Origin: Trogon surrucura
Taxonomy: Eukaryota > Chordata > Aves > Trogoniformes > Trogonidae
Length of the DNA stretch: 64,000 nt
Assembly (NCBI GenBank): GCA_020746105.1
Contig: CM036618.1
Span: forward strand, 46,034,514 to 46,098,513
Direction of reading: 5' to 3'
The notes beneath the pieces were generated by a model. That model was given only the letters and a program-made list of their open reading frames with translations. It was not told the DNA's origin and did no database searches. A program made the translations under genes and the position numbers. Shown here piece by piece: positions 1 to 14,436 of this stretch; position 1 is the stretch's first letter; each line of letters starts with the position of its first letter.

Positions 1-2698
1 TTGTCAAACATTCTGGTTTGCAATTGTCCTTCTCTTTAAAGACTAGGTGGAGTTGTCAACAGATCCATGTTTTTTCTCTGTATTACTAGTAATTATTATA
101 GAACGACATGGCACAAATGTGTTTTAATCTTTCTAGCAGTGGATAGTGACATCAGTTACTAAGTTTACTGTGGTGGGCAGCCCACAGGACAGGAAATGAA
201 TGTAATTCGGATAGAGCAGAATAATGGAAACATCGTGGCTTGGTGCTGATGTGAGGATAAGTGAAGGGAACAGATTTTGAAACCTTCCCAATTAATGTGT
301 CCTGATCCACGCCACTGTGATCTGAGCAGGAATGTAAATGATGTTCTCTCCCCTGTACTTTCAACTTAGCGCAGCATATTTAAAACACTGAGTATTATTC
401 TTCATTTGGTAATTGCAGGGCATTAATGTGTATGTAATTTCAATAATTTAACTTGAATTGGATGACTCTTACTGTTTGATTAGTTTAGCTTTTAGAAGTG
501 TATGTGATTATGACCTGAAAGGCAGATTAATAGCTGGATTATGGTCTTATAGATCATACAATTCATTATATTCACACTGATCAATATCTGGCACCCGTTA
601 CTACAACGCCAGTATATATGTTTCATTCATTCGGATGGGCAGATCTATATTTTTGTTACTTTGCTTTTCGACATATATCATGAGCAAAAAGCTTTCTAGG
701 GTCTCTAAACTACATCTCTCCTTACTTCACTGTTGTAAGAGGATTCAGCGGTTCTGAAATCAGACATTTATAAGCTTTAGTTATAAAGTCTATATTCAGA
801 GGCTCAGAAGAAACCAGTACTTGCTGAAAGGTTTTCAAACTCCTGTTGACTATTGCTGCCAAACTCTTCTTTAAATATATATGAAAGGATTACTGTGCAC
901 ATGTTTATTTTCAGGTAACAGTTTGAGCAGCAAGGGCTCAAACAAGTTGAAAGTGAGGATCTTGCTGTGTCAAAGACTTTCTTTTATGTAGATGGAGCAC
1001 CAGCAGGGCACACAGAGGAAATCATTAGCTGCCTGGGCTACTGACCAAAGTCCGTCATGCTAGGATGCAGCTGGGAAATGAGGTAGGGACCTGAAAGAAA
1101 CTGTCCGTAAATACATGGTTGGCTGATCAATACATGGTTAACCCTGCCCACTGAAAGTGTACCTAACCTCATTCAGGACAGTGAACTTTATTTTTTTAAT
1201 ATAATTAAATGTGACTGAATAACCAATACACAGATGTGAGCATATAGCTGTATCTATATCTACATATTTGCATTAAAAAAAAAGTGATTTGCTCAGATCC
1301 AGCCACTATGTGCTAGACTGGAAGACTCTGGATGTTCAGAACAAATAAACAACAGAAAGAAAAATCTGGATAAGAAAAGAAATATGAACTACTGAGAACT
1401 GTACCCCTAGCAGTTTTCTTGACTTATTTGCATTGCACGATACACCTATGCAGAATTGAACAATGGATGAACTTGTTGAGTCCCTGCCCCAGAGAGATTA
1501 CATTTGTAACAGCCAAACAGTCTGATGCAGAACAAGCACCTAGAGATGTTTATAGCTTTTTATTATAACACAGGTGGCTGCATCGCCAGATGTACTCTGC
1601 AGAATTACTTTTCTTATTATCATAACTTTGGTTAGAATTGAAAACATATTGTTGTAACAATCTCTCACTTTTAAATGGAACAAGGTATTGCTCAAAATTA
1701 ATGTTAACCTCGGAGATGCCGAGCATGCTGAATTCAGTGAGACTTCCTTTAAGACGCTCTTTTCTCTGCATGAGTTTCAAACTTGACCTCAAAGAGCTAT
1801 TTTAAAAAGAGAAGGACTATATTATCTTTAATTTTTCTAGAGTCTGGATTTCACTAATCCTGACTTCAGACATCAAACAGCACGGATATTTTAGATTCCC
1901 CAAGGAACTCATTTAATTGTGTAAGTATCTATAAGGTATAGCTTTTCTTTTAGTTGTTTTTTTTTTTCTTTTCAGCTCGGAAACAAAATTTTCTCTTCTG
2001 AGATTTTGAAAAAAATAAAGAATTCTAGCATTCCACACACTTTAAAAAGACAGCATCAGGAATCAAAGAATGCCTTCAGTTTGCATAAGAAAAAAATATG
2101 AAAATATTTTCTGAACTGAATCAAGGTTTCTGCAACACGGCTGAAGACAGCTGCTATGCTACAAGAAACTCTCACCCCATCCACAGTTCTTTCAGTAAAC
2201 ATCCGTCTTCTTCAAGCAACCTCTTATTTTGAATTCCTCAACTATTTCTCAGATCTTTTCAAGTAGACAACTTGAAAAACTGAACACGTTCTTGCAATTT
2301 GGACAACATTTTTGCACACAGGAAAGTGGAACCACCAGATAATTCTGGCACTGAATCCAGTAGCTCAAAGAGAATTTGGGCCAAAGATGTGGATCCATTT
2401 ATGAATGATTAGTTTTTTGGACAACTCTTTTTAGGACAACTCTCTATTACTTCTCCCACTAGAAAAGTAGAGCAATTTGCTCTAGCTAACTGATGCCATC
2501 TAAGTTTAAAGCAGACAATACGTATTTCTGAGGCACCACAATTCATTTTTTTTGGTGTGTTTTACAGAATAGGTGACTCGCAAGAGAAAAATAAGCACAT
2601 GAACCATTGCTGAATGGCAACTATTATGTTTAATGAGTGAAGTATCTTGCAATTTTCAGAATATTTTATAATTTACATCATACTGAATTCCTGGTATT

Positions 2699-2738
2699 TA
2701 TTTACCAACTTGTTGAAGTTGGTAAATACTGCAGTATT
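2699..2738. repeat. Perfect 13-bp inverted repeat overlapping a 14-bp palindrome
   Basis: The left arm (2699-2711) and right arm (2716-2728) are exact reverse complements separated by a 4-base loop, GTTG. The right arm runs into a perfect 14-bp palindrome, AATACTGCAGTATT, at 2725-2738. The two structures share four bases, so only one can form at a time. The stem is too short for a typical microRNA precursor. No transposon hallmark surrounds it. The function is unknown. Confidence 0.85.
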
Positions 2739-4468
2739 ACTTCAGATATAGACACGTGGAAAATCACAGAGATTTCAGTGACTGTTTGAAGACATGGTCA
2801 TGAGAGCCTGCTAGTGAAGCTAGAGTTTTCATCTAAAAGTGTCTCCTGCTAGAGCAGCTGTGTCTAGAACTCCAAAAGTCTGCAGAATTAATTTTGATGA
2901 ATATCTGATCAGTCTTCAGAACAACAGATTTTGGATTAGACTTCAGATACATTTTTATATTATTTTTTCCCTGTTTTCCTGGTAGTTGCAATTTTGTACC
3001 CTTCCTGAATCTTGCAAAATGCTAAAACAAAATAATAACAAGACAATTCTAGGTAAATAAAAACAATATTAAATAATAATGTTAAACAATAGTAACTTAA
3101 AATACTAAACAATAGTTTATTTTGTACAGCGAGGTGTCATGTTTATGTCTTCTTGTGCTGCTATTTTGCCAAGACTTGCTCAAAATCAGAAGAAAAAAAA
3201 AAAAGTAAAGGAGAAAAGGCTAATTCATTTCACCTTAGAAATAACACTGATTTAAGCAAACACTTTAGACAATTCTTTCTTTTTTTCATAGTGCTTTCTT
3301 CACCTTCTATCAAACATACTCACTTTTGAGGAAGTCACAATTAAAGGGATGTTCCAGCAGTAAAGTAGTCCTTGTACATTTTCAGACACCTCCTGGTTTG
3401 TGTCAGAAATGAATGGTTAGTTTGCAGCTTCATAAATTAGCTACATTGAACAATTTCCACCCCTGCAACTTGTGCTGTGAGGAATGTGGTGACAGATAGA
3501 TTCTGTGCTGTGTTTGCCTATGAGATGATTTTCCTGAAGTCTCATAATGAGTTGTATTTGGCAGGATTAATGAGTATTATAATGGCAAATGGATGTTTGC
3601 AGCTCGGTTGTGTTCCATCACATAGTAACATGGGGTTTCTGGTCCCTTGGAGGCCATAATTGGTGGCATTAATGCAGTTTTTAATTATGCTTCTTGAAAA
3701 AATGAATTGGAACCAAAACAAAAGCTAAGTGATCATCTCTCTGTAGTGCTGTGTGGTGTAAACACAGGACCATTGCTGTCTCTGATATCCACATTTTGAA
3801 TTAGGCTGGTGGGAGAGGAATTGTACAGGATATTTGGCTGAAACTTGATTTGGGAATATTGTATTTTTACATTGTTAAACAGGTTTTTAATTATAAGATG
3901 CAGGGGTATTTTTCCCCAGAGACACTGCTCAAGACAGGATGTTGCATGCTAAACTGCTTGCATGGTAGATTTTATTATTCCAAATGTAGATCTGTAGCCA
4001 CAGTGAGTGTCTCTAGGTCTTCATTTAAGTAATGAGACAGGGTGTCATTCCTCCTCACTTTCCCAGAATGCCCCTGTATGAAATCATTTGGATTAGTGCT
4101 GAGTCAGTGCCTATAACTGGGTACCATGCCATAGGCTGAATTTGTCTGCTTGTTGTAGTGGGCAACACTTTTCTTGGTACACTAACTTCCACAAGCAAGA
4201 CTCCCAACACCAAAGACACACATATATTTGTAAGAGTGAAAGAAAATTCTATTTTCTTTTTTAAAAAAAGTTGATTCCTAAGGAAATTATATCAGAAAAT
4301 AATAAAATACAAAAGCTATTTAAATGGCATATTTCATTAAAAAACTGAAAGCAAAATTACAATTTCTGTAATGCCACTGCTATGGTATCTGGCTATTCTT
4401 TTAAGAGCACCATCACTACCATTTCATTTTCATGAAACTATGGATAAATCAAAAGGTAAAGCAGAAAG

Positions 4469-4492
4469 GTTTAATTAAATGTTTAATTAAAT
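4469..4492. repeat. 12-bp tandem duplication, TAATTA-containing
   Basis: Two exact head-to-tail copies of GTTTAATTAAAT occupy 4469-4480 and 4481-4492. Each contains the palindromic homeodomain-type core TTAATTAA. This could be simple replication slippage in AT-rich DNA or a paired binding site; the sequence alone does not decide. Confidence 0.7.
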
Positions 4493-7400
4493 AGTTAAGG
4501 GATATTTATTTAATAGTCTATCTGCTTTCCTGCCGTGCTGTTTAACATTTTCCTCCATCCTGCTGCAGTGCTATAAAAGAGATAATGTAACTAGAATTGT
4601 CACTTCTTATGTGATACGTTGTATTGGAATTAACTCCTGATCCAGGCATCTCTTCTTTATATCAGCCTTGGTCAACGTAACTCACTTTAGATCTCGATAG
4701 CTTTCCGTTAAACCCACGATATATCAATAGAGATATATGTATCATTGGTGTGTTCCCCTATCACTGTACATTGTTACCAAAGCACAGGAATACACAAGGC
4801 AAAAGCCTGTGCATGAAGGTGAGGCTTCCAGGTATTTATCCTATCGGCAGTGATGAGACCTTTTAAAATTTTATTCTCTTGATAAGGGACATATGGGATC
4901 AACTCCAGGTACGTATGTGAATTTCTCTGTAATAAAGGGGTCATAGATAGAAAATCAGTTTTTCATAATTTTTTATTTTGTTTTTTATTTTTTGGAGCAG
5001 TGTGTATCAGTGTACACATATAGGTTGCAATGCCATCAGTTGACAATATATTCCAGATGGCAGACAGTATCTGGAAGAACTTCAAATGCTGTAGTTCTGT
5101 CAAATGAATTTACTAAAGCTCCACTGACAGTATAATGGGAACTCACAGATCTATACCTGCAACTACCTACAGGTAAATGCCTGAATTTCTTAATCTCTCA
5201 CTTATGCTAAGTAAAATTTACTCACTAGCATGTCTTACAAGACTACCAGATTCTTGACTAACAGATTGATAACAACCCGAATTCTTATTGCTGTGGTTTA
5301 TTATTAGCATAATCCAAGTTGAAGTCCTCATCATTATGCTGTACAAGGTTCAAATAAGAAATAAAACATACAGTATGAGGAAGATGAGATGCATAACAGG
5401 ACAATGACGAAACAGTGAAATAACACAGTACTTCAAGATCATGGGGAGCTAAACTACCTACTCTGTATTTAATGTCAACTGTTTAAAAATTCTGTATCTT
5501 ACCATCACAGTACACTGTTAAGCATTTTAAGGCATCAGACAAAAACTGTGCTTGGAAAATCTGTTGTGAGTAAAGAATCCGTTGTGGTGCTTTGGGGTTT
5601 GCTGATGGATGTGAGGTGCCTTTCCACATTCTACTTTTTACAAGAGGGTCCCCAGCCTGTGTGTGTTTTGTTGCTCAAAACCAGTGCCTGGCCACAACTG
5701 TCACCACACTTGTCCCTGAGGTTTAAAAGGAGATGCTTTTCAAGCCTAGACATTTGATGAGGTGAGTCCTTACCACGCCTGTTTGGCTGCTTCTGAAGAG
5801 ATGGAATACTCCAGATATGCCATCTTCACAAGGAAGTTCCTGTTTCTTCTACAATTCATTCTTCCTTCTTAAATTCAAACACAATGGAAAAGCATATGGA
5901 ATTCATGTTATTAGATTAAAAACAAAGTCTCAAATGGTAAATGAAAAGTAAAATATCATCTCAGAGTAGTGATGAGGGTCCCTTGGTGTCAGCTGAAGCC
6001 CTGGGGGAGGCCCCAGTACCTGGGAGCAAGCCTCCCACCAGGCTCTCAGCATCACACTCAGCAGCAAGCCTCAGATAAATGGGCCTCCTCCTCCTTTCAC
6101 CCTCTCCTTCTTCCTTTCATTTCAGAGCCTCTTCCTGCTCTTTGTCCAGCATCAATCCAACTTTGCTGGCCCATGCTTCTGGCATGTTTTGTCTGTTTTT
6201 TCACGCTTTCCAACATGGTGTGGATTCCTCTCAACTCCTCTGTCTTTTGGAGGGGAATCCAACGTAAGTGCAAATGAATCTTTTCCCTTCTAAAACAAGA
6301 ACATCACTCTTTAAAATGATGGTTGTAACAAATGAACAGCCCCTCAACTACCTTGATCACAAAAAATGTCTGACTCCTGGGAAATGTCTTCCAGCCACCT
6401 CAGGTAGGTTCATGTCTCCTTTATTTAGAGGAATACATAGAGGTGGATAATGCCCCATTGATCCTTGTAGATTTTCTTGGAAAGATTTACAGAGCCAAAT
6501 GATCCTGTCTAGTGAAATATTGAGAGGAAAGCATGAGTTTGCCTTTTTCTCTTTCTTTTGCCTCTTCCCTTTTCCCTTTTGGGTGGAAAAACTGGGCAAC
6601 GGGCGATGCTACCTGATGTCCGAGCAGAAAAAACAAGCCAGACACTCCTCCTGCTTTTTCACACCTCTAAATTAAAACAACTCAGTGTAGAATGCTCTAT
6701 GCTTAATCATAAACATTGCATTAAGTATAAACTATTTAATATTCATAAAGCAGTAAAATCTAGGAAACGTCACTGACCTTCATCTTCTTTTAAAATGAGC
6801 ACTGGTTCCTATATCCAAGAGTTCACAACCTAAGAGATTCCTGAGGTTTGAGTTGAATACTGACCCAAAGGATAAAAGCAAACAGGTATTTCTTTGAATA
6901 TAATCCTCTCTGTCCAAATGTAACTAGTCTTTTCTCAGACCCCAGTTCTACTCGCTATCCCAAAAAGCTATTTTCACGTCCATTATTGCCAGAGTGGACC
7001 TAATGAGCCATACCAGCTGCGAAAGTCACCAAAAAAAACCCGCTAACAGCTCTTTTTCTTTCTGCATGTGCTAACTCTCTGTACAAAAATACGTTGGCAG
7101 AAGAAACTTACTCCCCTTTTACAGTTAATGATACTGTAAAACATTGAAAGAAGATAGGGTGTCCTGGGTTATAAAAGTGATCAATAGTAAGCAATCAGGA
7201 GGCCAAAGCTCTTAATGTTTATTTTACAGGATAAGGAGTTATAGAGAATGCTAGCTAGCTGGGTAAAAGCACAATCTAGCTGTCAGAGTGTTATGCAGCA
7301 GTTAATTCATCCTAGAACTGGATTAACTTTGAAAATGAAAAAGTTCCTTCTCTAGTCATGGAGGATGGTTTGTAGGTCTCCATAAATCAGGCAGAAAGCT

Positions 7401-10400
7401 GCTGAGGGTGGAGAGGCTTATGCATATGAAGTCTCAACCTCATGAGGCTTGTACTTGCTTATCAGAAAAAGAAAAAAAATCTAAATAAGTCAGCTACATG
7501 CAGAAGCAAAATATATGATCTTATGCACTGCGGATAAACAGAATCTCTGGGAAAGAAGAAGTGTTCAATATACGGAAAAAAAATGCGTATCAGAATGAAA
7601 AATATTATCTGACATTGGAAAGGGGACTGCAGCAGGATTTCTTTTAAGCATAATGCAACATTAGGTCTTTGGCAAAAAGAAGCTAACTTTAATTACCAGT
7701 GCCCTAGTCCGTCTGTTCAGTCTCTGTTTACTATGCATAATGGAATCAAATCTCTACACATCTTTTTTCGGTGAGTTGATTCCATTGTGTATATTTGAGC
7801 AAAATCAACTGCACATTTTTTACAGTGGGCTGGATCTGTGTGGTCTTTACTCTCTCATCAGGAAATAAATCTCACATAATATGAGTAGAGCGGGCTATGG
7901 CAGAACCAGTCACCTCCTATTTGCATTAACATTGCTTGTTTATTTTATCCAGTGCCTTTTGCACATTTAGCATATTTTAAAGTATATGTCAGCCATATTG
8001 TAACGTTTTCCCTCTACACGAGTACCACAGATATAAATCCTTTATACTCTTGCTCTGAACTCACTTATAAATACCCATTGAAAATGTCCATTTAAATGAT
8101 GGTAATGATAGTAGAGTCTAACACACAGGAAGATTTTCCTATTATCTTATTTTGAGAGTATTTTATTAATAACATATTGATATGAAAGATAAGAACATTT
8201 TACCTCCATAAATTTGTGTGTGCTATTTGTTCTTCTCAATGCACAAACATATTTAGGATGTCGCTCAGTAGTACTGATTGAATATTTATTTAAACAAATA
8301 TCAGTATTACCCAACTAGCTGGAAAATCCATGAGTTTGGTTTTGATAGCAGAGCATTTCTCAAAAATTTATGTGTGAATGCAAATGTTGGTGCTTTGGAT
8401 ATAGGCTAAAGTATTTGCTTTATATGTATTATTTTGTTTGAATACAAGCAAGCTGGTTTGATTTGTATGTTTCCCCCTTATAGAATTGTTCCAAGGCTCT
8501 GTCAGAGATCACGTAGAGTAATTTTTCCCATCAATCTTTGCTGTGCAGCCATGCACGAATGCAGTAGGAAAAAGGGGGCAGAAATCAAATCACTTAATTG
8601 CAGCATTTTTCATCTACATCTTTTGTTTTATGGTGGTAAAGGCCCCGAAGTAGCCTACCATGATTCATGGCTGTCACTGCTGCCGTTAGCAGTTCAATCT
8701 TTCATTCTAGGCATTTTGGTACTGAAAGTACCTACACAATTACTTTGATGAATATGACTTGTTTGTTTTTTCCCCATTTTTAGCAGAGAGTGGTTGTGCT
8801 TAATACAGACATTTAAATAAGAGAGTATTCATGCCTATTGCATCCGCAGTTTCCAAAGTTGTATATACAGTTTATGAATATGAGAATTTTGCTAGAGGAA
8901 TTTAAGTTTGCTAAACTTACTGATTTTATTAACCTTTCCTATTAATACGTTTATATAATTGAAAAATAATTATTGTCGTTCCATAGAAAAGGAATAAACA
9001 CCTCAGCTCTGACACTGTGAAAACACTCTTAAACCTTAGTATTAAAATTTTTGGGGGAGGCTGGTATGAGAAAACCATCGAAGCAGGATGCATATTGCTG
9101 ATCATAAACAAAAAAAGGTTTGTCTTTTGTGAGTTGCACATGTATTATAGAAAGCAACTAGTAACATATACATATTAAAAGAAGCCTCAGTGATGACATC
9201 AAATATTCCAGGCTATCAAAATGAACAAGGATTTCAGAAAAGTGGTTTTCTTTTGTTTTGTTCTTTCTTTTTATTTTTTTTAAAAAAAAAAATTCTGCAT
9301 TGCCAACATGAAATACACCTTATTTTGAAACAGGAAGAAGGCATGATTTGAGGTTGTATTATCATATTCTAAATCAAATTCCTAGCATAAATTTTTGTCC
9401 TGAAATCCATTGAGAAGATAGTTATCTATCTGCTAGGATAGAAAATAATTCTTTTTGGTGTGAGAGCAGTTATTTGCATGCATCCTCACACAAAAAGGAG
9501 TCTGGTCTTTGTCAAAAATGGTAATTTCAATTCGTTAGTAGTAGCTCTGTGTTGTATCTTATACTTGAAACTCAGGGGTTTATTTTATTTGTTGTTCCCA
9601 TCCATTCATTTTATTATACTGTTTTCTTCTAATTACCAATACACAGATATTTATGCCTAATAACCACCTAGTCAGCTAGAAGGCAGGGGATATCATTACA
9701 TTGGTAATAATGGTCAATATACTCAGCAGCACAGTGCTCAATTATGTGGAATACTCAAAGCATCTTAGACTTAAATTTAAAGAACTCTTGTAATAAAATA
9801 CATAAATAACATAAACATAAAATATGAATCTAAATTTGGTAAATAAAACTCAAAAAGGGGATTAAAGAAATTTTATCATCATAACCAGGATCCACGAGCG
9901 GCTGTACAATCTGCAAGACCCAGATCTGTAGGGTGAAAATGAAGTGGGACAGGAGTGCATTGGAAGTTCCTTCTTTCAAGATGATTTTCAGAAAAGGCTA
10001 TTCAGTTTCACCAAGGCTGTTACAGGGATTTAAATACACCAGGATGAGTGGATTACTGGTGGAGTTACCGCAGCAGTAAAACTGAGCAAGTCACTCACTG
10101 GAGCGACTCAAATATTTACCACTGAGGATGCAAAAGCCAGTTAACATGTTTGTGATTTCCTGCTGAAACAACAGGGGTAGGTGAGTGCAAATCTCTGAGA
10201 ATCACAACTTCGGAGCATGGAAAAAATAATAAGCCAGGAAGATATTCACCTCAGATTACATCAGGCACTGGCAGTATTCCTCGAAGCTACCAAAGCACCC
10301 TGTGCACCCTTCTGAGTCAGTGCCTTGGAAGGCGTACCCTGCTCTGGGGGTCATTTCCCTTTCTACTTTCCTATGTCACTGATGAATAGATAAGATACTA

Positions 10401-10816
10401 TACAGACAGTGAAATACAAGCACGGTAAAATATTGAAACAAGAGGTTAGTCAATCAGATTCATCACACCCTGGTTGACATTTGCCTTTCCATTCCTGTTT
10501 GGTTCACAGATTATTGCTGGATTTAAAGAAGGAGCAGCCATTCCATCTGCGTGCACATCACTGTGTGCACACTGCTGGCAAAGTGACAGGATAAATGGGT
10601 GTAGGAGTACATGAGATAAGAGGAAGAAAAGTAATTAATTTGGTAACTCCTTTATTAAACATAGCTCTTTGATAGGATGTTAACAGCATTTAGGTGGTAC
10701 CATGTAACAAAATGATAAACCCAGTCCTGTTCCTTGGGAGCCTTGAAAAAGTACAGCTCTTCCATGCGAGCAGTCTTCATGAAATTTTGATGGTACAGGG
10801 ATACATGTAGGAATTA

Positions 10817-10900
10817 TCATAGAATCATAGAATGGCCTAGGCTGGTAGGGATCTTAGAGATCATTTAATCCAACATCTCTGTCATGGGCAGGGACGCCTC
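10817..10900 (-). mobile_element. CR1 LINE, 3' end fragment
   Basis: The plus strand reads CATAGAATCATAGAATGG, followed by a diverged GGCTGGTAGGGATCTTAGAGATC block and then TCATGGGCAGGGACGCCTC. This is the reverse complement of the 3' terminus of avian CR1: the octamer repeats and the adjacent 3' UTR. About 85 bases remain recognisable, so the copy is extremely 5'-truncated, as is usual for CR1. No coding sequence is left. The inner boundary near 10,900 is approximate because the sequence decays into unique DNA. Confidence 0.8.
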
Positions 10901-11083
10901 TCAATTATGGGTTATGGCTAGATCTTGCTGGTGCAGAAGCTCAGAACTGAAGGCAAGGAGAGGCTCCTCATATATTAAATGTTTTATACTTGGTGATCTT
11001 TGATTTCAGGACAGCACTGCAGATCTGCAATTTGGTACTCTACTCCAGACAGGAGCATGGTGGTGTCTACATTACCTCATGAA

Positions 11084-11117
11084 AAAAAATATAAAAGGCA
11101 AAAAAATATAAAAGGCA
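11084..11117. repeat. 17-bp A-rich tandem duplication
   Basis: Two exact adjacent copies of AAAAAATATAAAAGGCA lie at 11084-11100 and 11101-11117, followed by a further A-run. Replication slippage is the simplest explanation. Confidence 0.8.
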
Positions 11118-14100
11118 AAAAAAAAAATAAATCCTAAATGATTAAGGGCCTTTGCCAGAGTCTCAGAAGTGTTTAAGTTTCTGATAGTATGAGAGGTACC
11201 CAGCAAATCTTTCAATAGTCTTTAGGGAGTTAATCCCTGTTAATTTTAATTGGAATTAGGAATCTAGCATGCTTTTGACAGTCCCACTAGGCATCTCTCT
11301 CCTGATGCCACTTTAAAAATACATCCTGCCTTAGATACTACTTTAAAAATATGGTTCTTTGAAAGAAACATGGTAGCTTCGAAAATATAGTCTTTCATGT
11401 TTTTGTAATACTGTGTGCACATCCAACTATTAAAATAACACATGGCAATTCACATGTATGGGCAGAACTATGTAAATAAATCCATGCTGAGCTATCAGTT
11501 TGCATTTTGAGGGTGGAAGAATTTTCTCTTGTGACTTTCTCTAAAGTTAACAACCAATCATCACTTCAACATAAGTTATTTTAAATTTGTTTTAAAGAAA
11601 ACACTTAAGCACAGTAATGGGAGGAAAGAAATTGGACATGTTTATTTGCTTGAATAATACTCCCAAATGTTACTTACAGGATGAATCTTCCTAGCTTTCA
11701 GACAAACAAGGGAATGTTAGTCATATAATTTTTTGTATTGTTTCTTGAAAGCCTGGGACCTGCCTCCTTTTATTGGAGGTGGAAAGGGAAAATGGGAGAG
11801 AGCAGAGGAGTTGTACTTTGATTGCTGCTTCCTGAGTATCATTAAGTGTGCTCTACACCTCCTTTTCCTGTTCAAGGGAGTGGGTCTTTTTATATTTTGG
11901 ATCTCCTTGTGGTTACAAGACAGGGAGAGGGATCCATCCTGGTTTCGGTCATGGATGAGAAGAGTAATACGGTATTAAAATCTTAAGTAATAAGATGATA
12001 GAGCCCCCACTACTTTGGGGCTTAAATTCCACGCTCCAGTGGCAATTAGGTAACCATCCACAGAGAGTACCGCGTTTGATGAAACAGCACAGAAAGGCTT
12101 AGATCTAAAGTAAACTCACATTGTACTCAAATACGAGAGTAAGTCAAAGCATGTGGGCTGCTTTGTGAAGCAGATGGATAAAAATGTGGTTAAGAGAGGA
12201 AGACGATTTGGATGTTGGAGAGGGGGCTGGCAGGCTGCCTATGTTAGTAATGCTAAGGAGTGCTGGAACACTTGATAATTTCAGAGCAAGTTAGTTTGCC
12301 ACAGCTTACAACCTGCTCAGCGCTGGGGAGAGAGCTTGTTCTGTCTTCTCATCAGTATGTGATATGGTATAATCACAGTGGTTACCTAACAGTGATGAAA
12401 AGCTTCAGCAGCAAAGGGAAAGAGACTGCAAATCTGATTGAATGTGGGCATTTCAGGTTTGGAAATATGTGCTACCTACTAAAATGAGCTATCGACTAAT
12501 TCTGAAAGAAATGTTATATGGGCTTAATGTTCATCTTCATCCACACTATAATGAGAAGGATTAGACTGGCTTCCATATGTGGAATATTTATTTCAGCAAT
12601 ACAGGAGAATGTATTTCCCTAATGTTTTTTTCTGTATGCACAAGGCCTTAAATTTTACAGATGTGATTAATGTTTTAATTTGCTCTTCTAGTTGGATACA
12701 AGTTTACTATACAATATAAATTACTTACAAAGAAATTTGCTTATATGGAGTTTAATTCATATGCTGTTTAGCCACCATGTGTGGCATAGTTTTGCCTCCT
12801 CTATGGGACCAAGCAGTTGTGCAATTGATTTGCAGAATAAAAAACAGTCAGGTTACACAAAGCATTTCTTAACAACCTAAACCAGATCATTTATGAAGCA
12901 AACATGTGCCATAATTAGTGTTTATTTTAGCATGAATTGGTAAACAGGATATTAATTGCAAGTTGTGAATTGGATTCCTGACACAAATAATTCTGATTAG
13001 CCAATATTTTAAAAATATTTACATTGTCTATTAAGTACGTTTTTGTAGATCACATTTGCACAGCAAAAGAATGACAATTAAATGCATCCCCCAAATTACG
13101 TGAATCAACGCAGCTCTCAGATGAATTGTTTCAGGATCCTTCGAATATGAATCCAACCAATGACTGTGATAATAATACAAAAAAAAAAAGGAAAGAGAAA
13201 AATACTATCTCAGAATGTGTTTTATTTACTTTCCAACAGAGAGCTGATCATAACACATCCCTGGGATGGTATAAACTCATACATGCTTTCTGGTCTACAT
13301 GTGTGGTGAAGATAAAGTCCATGACTGTTCTCAGGATAATAAGGACGTCTGGACTTTGCAAGCCTGGGCAGAGGGACCATAGACAGCATATGGAGTGAGA
13401 ACAGTGTCTTCAAGACTGTATTGTTCAGACTCAGTTATTTTGGCATGCCCTCTATGTGACTGACTCTGACTGTGAATAATTTTTCTGCCTGGGGATCCAA
13501 ATCCTTTTGCTGATGGGATTGTGTCTTCTGAAAGTATAGACAGATGTGTACTCTGGACAGGTATACCCCAGTAAGTACTCTTATTTAGAACCTTATTTTG
13601 TATTTTAATATAATTTTTCTAACTACTTTTCATGGCAAGAAGGTGCAGCAACTTTCAGATGTTATGAGACATGAAAGGTAAGCTCCCTGGCCTCGAGTGT
13701 TGCAGGCATTTCTAATCTCCTTCACAAAAAGGGAAGGACACAATATCATAATGTTCAGGCCTGAATGCTATTTTGTTTGAAATCCAGAGGCGTCTTACAA
13801 CTGTGTTCAGTGGATAGAAGACATGTCGTTTTATTAGGTTTCACACACCTAAGAGAGTTTCTGTGTAATCTTGCATGGGGAGGATGGCTGGACTCAAGAC
13901 AAGGTGCACCTTCTCATCAGGTAGAAATGATGGCCTGGCAGCTACGCACGTGGAGGTAATACATTCATTTAACATTTACAGTAACTTTCCAAAGTCTAAA
14001 ATCTGAGGTAATAGAGCTTTTCACTTAAATATCAGGAAGGATAAACTTACTTCAAGTCTTAAAAGCAAAATTTCTCCTTTATTGACCCACAAAAAGTGCC

Positions 14101-14415
14101 ATTGCTCTGGTAAAACATATGATGTTCTCCACCTTTCTCCATTCTTTCAAACAGAGTGTGAATACTATCATCTGTACTATGGCCATGGTAGTCTGATTTT
14201 ATCTATTCATCATGTGTACAGACGATGTGTACAGATTAATTAACAAAGCAAACACAGTTCTAGAAAATACAAAATAGAAAACTTTATGTAAATATTTCAG
14301 TAAGAAAGTGGAACTTGTTTTCAAGCCTTGTCCTACGTAATGCAATGTAAATACAGTATTCAGCATTTTTACCCATTTCATTAAGCGCTGCTCATTTCAA
14401 TATAAGCCTTATTAG

Positions 14416-14436
14416 CTAATTAAACTGTTTAATTAG
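14416..14436. repeat. Perfect 10-bp inverted repeat with TAATTA cores
   Basis: CTAATTAAAC (14416-14425) and GTTTAATTAG (14427-14436) are exact reverse complements around a single T. Each arm holds a TAATTA core, the classic homeodomain recognition sequence. The overlapping ATTAGCTAAT at 14411-14420 is itself a perfect palindrome. The arrangement is what a dimeric homeodomain or paired-type site would look like, but AT-rich DNA can also produce it by chance. Confidence 0.75.

Larger units (their letters stand above)
1..10816. other. Unique AT-rich non-coding stretch, no gene recognised
   Basis: I see no CR1 or LTR hallmark and no recognisable protein here. Open frames on either strand stay near or below 104 codons, and their translations are low-complexity or match nothing I know. 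Smaller structures inside are a perfect 13-bp hairpin overlapping a 14-bp palindrome (2699-2738), a 12-bp tandem duplication (4469-4492), and a T8/A11 run around 9273-9292. A GT...AG pair only 55 bases apart (1921-1975) looks like a miniature intron but is probably too short to splice. The block 8460-8750 is repeat-free and somewhat less AT-rich, so it could be a conserved non-coding element; that is inference only. Confidence 0.6.

Noticed and set aside
1921-1975. Donor GTAAGTAT and acceptor TTTTCTTTTCAG 55 bases apart, like a mini-intron
   Set aside because: It is shorter than typical functional vertebrate introns and the flanks show no exon-like content.
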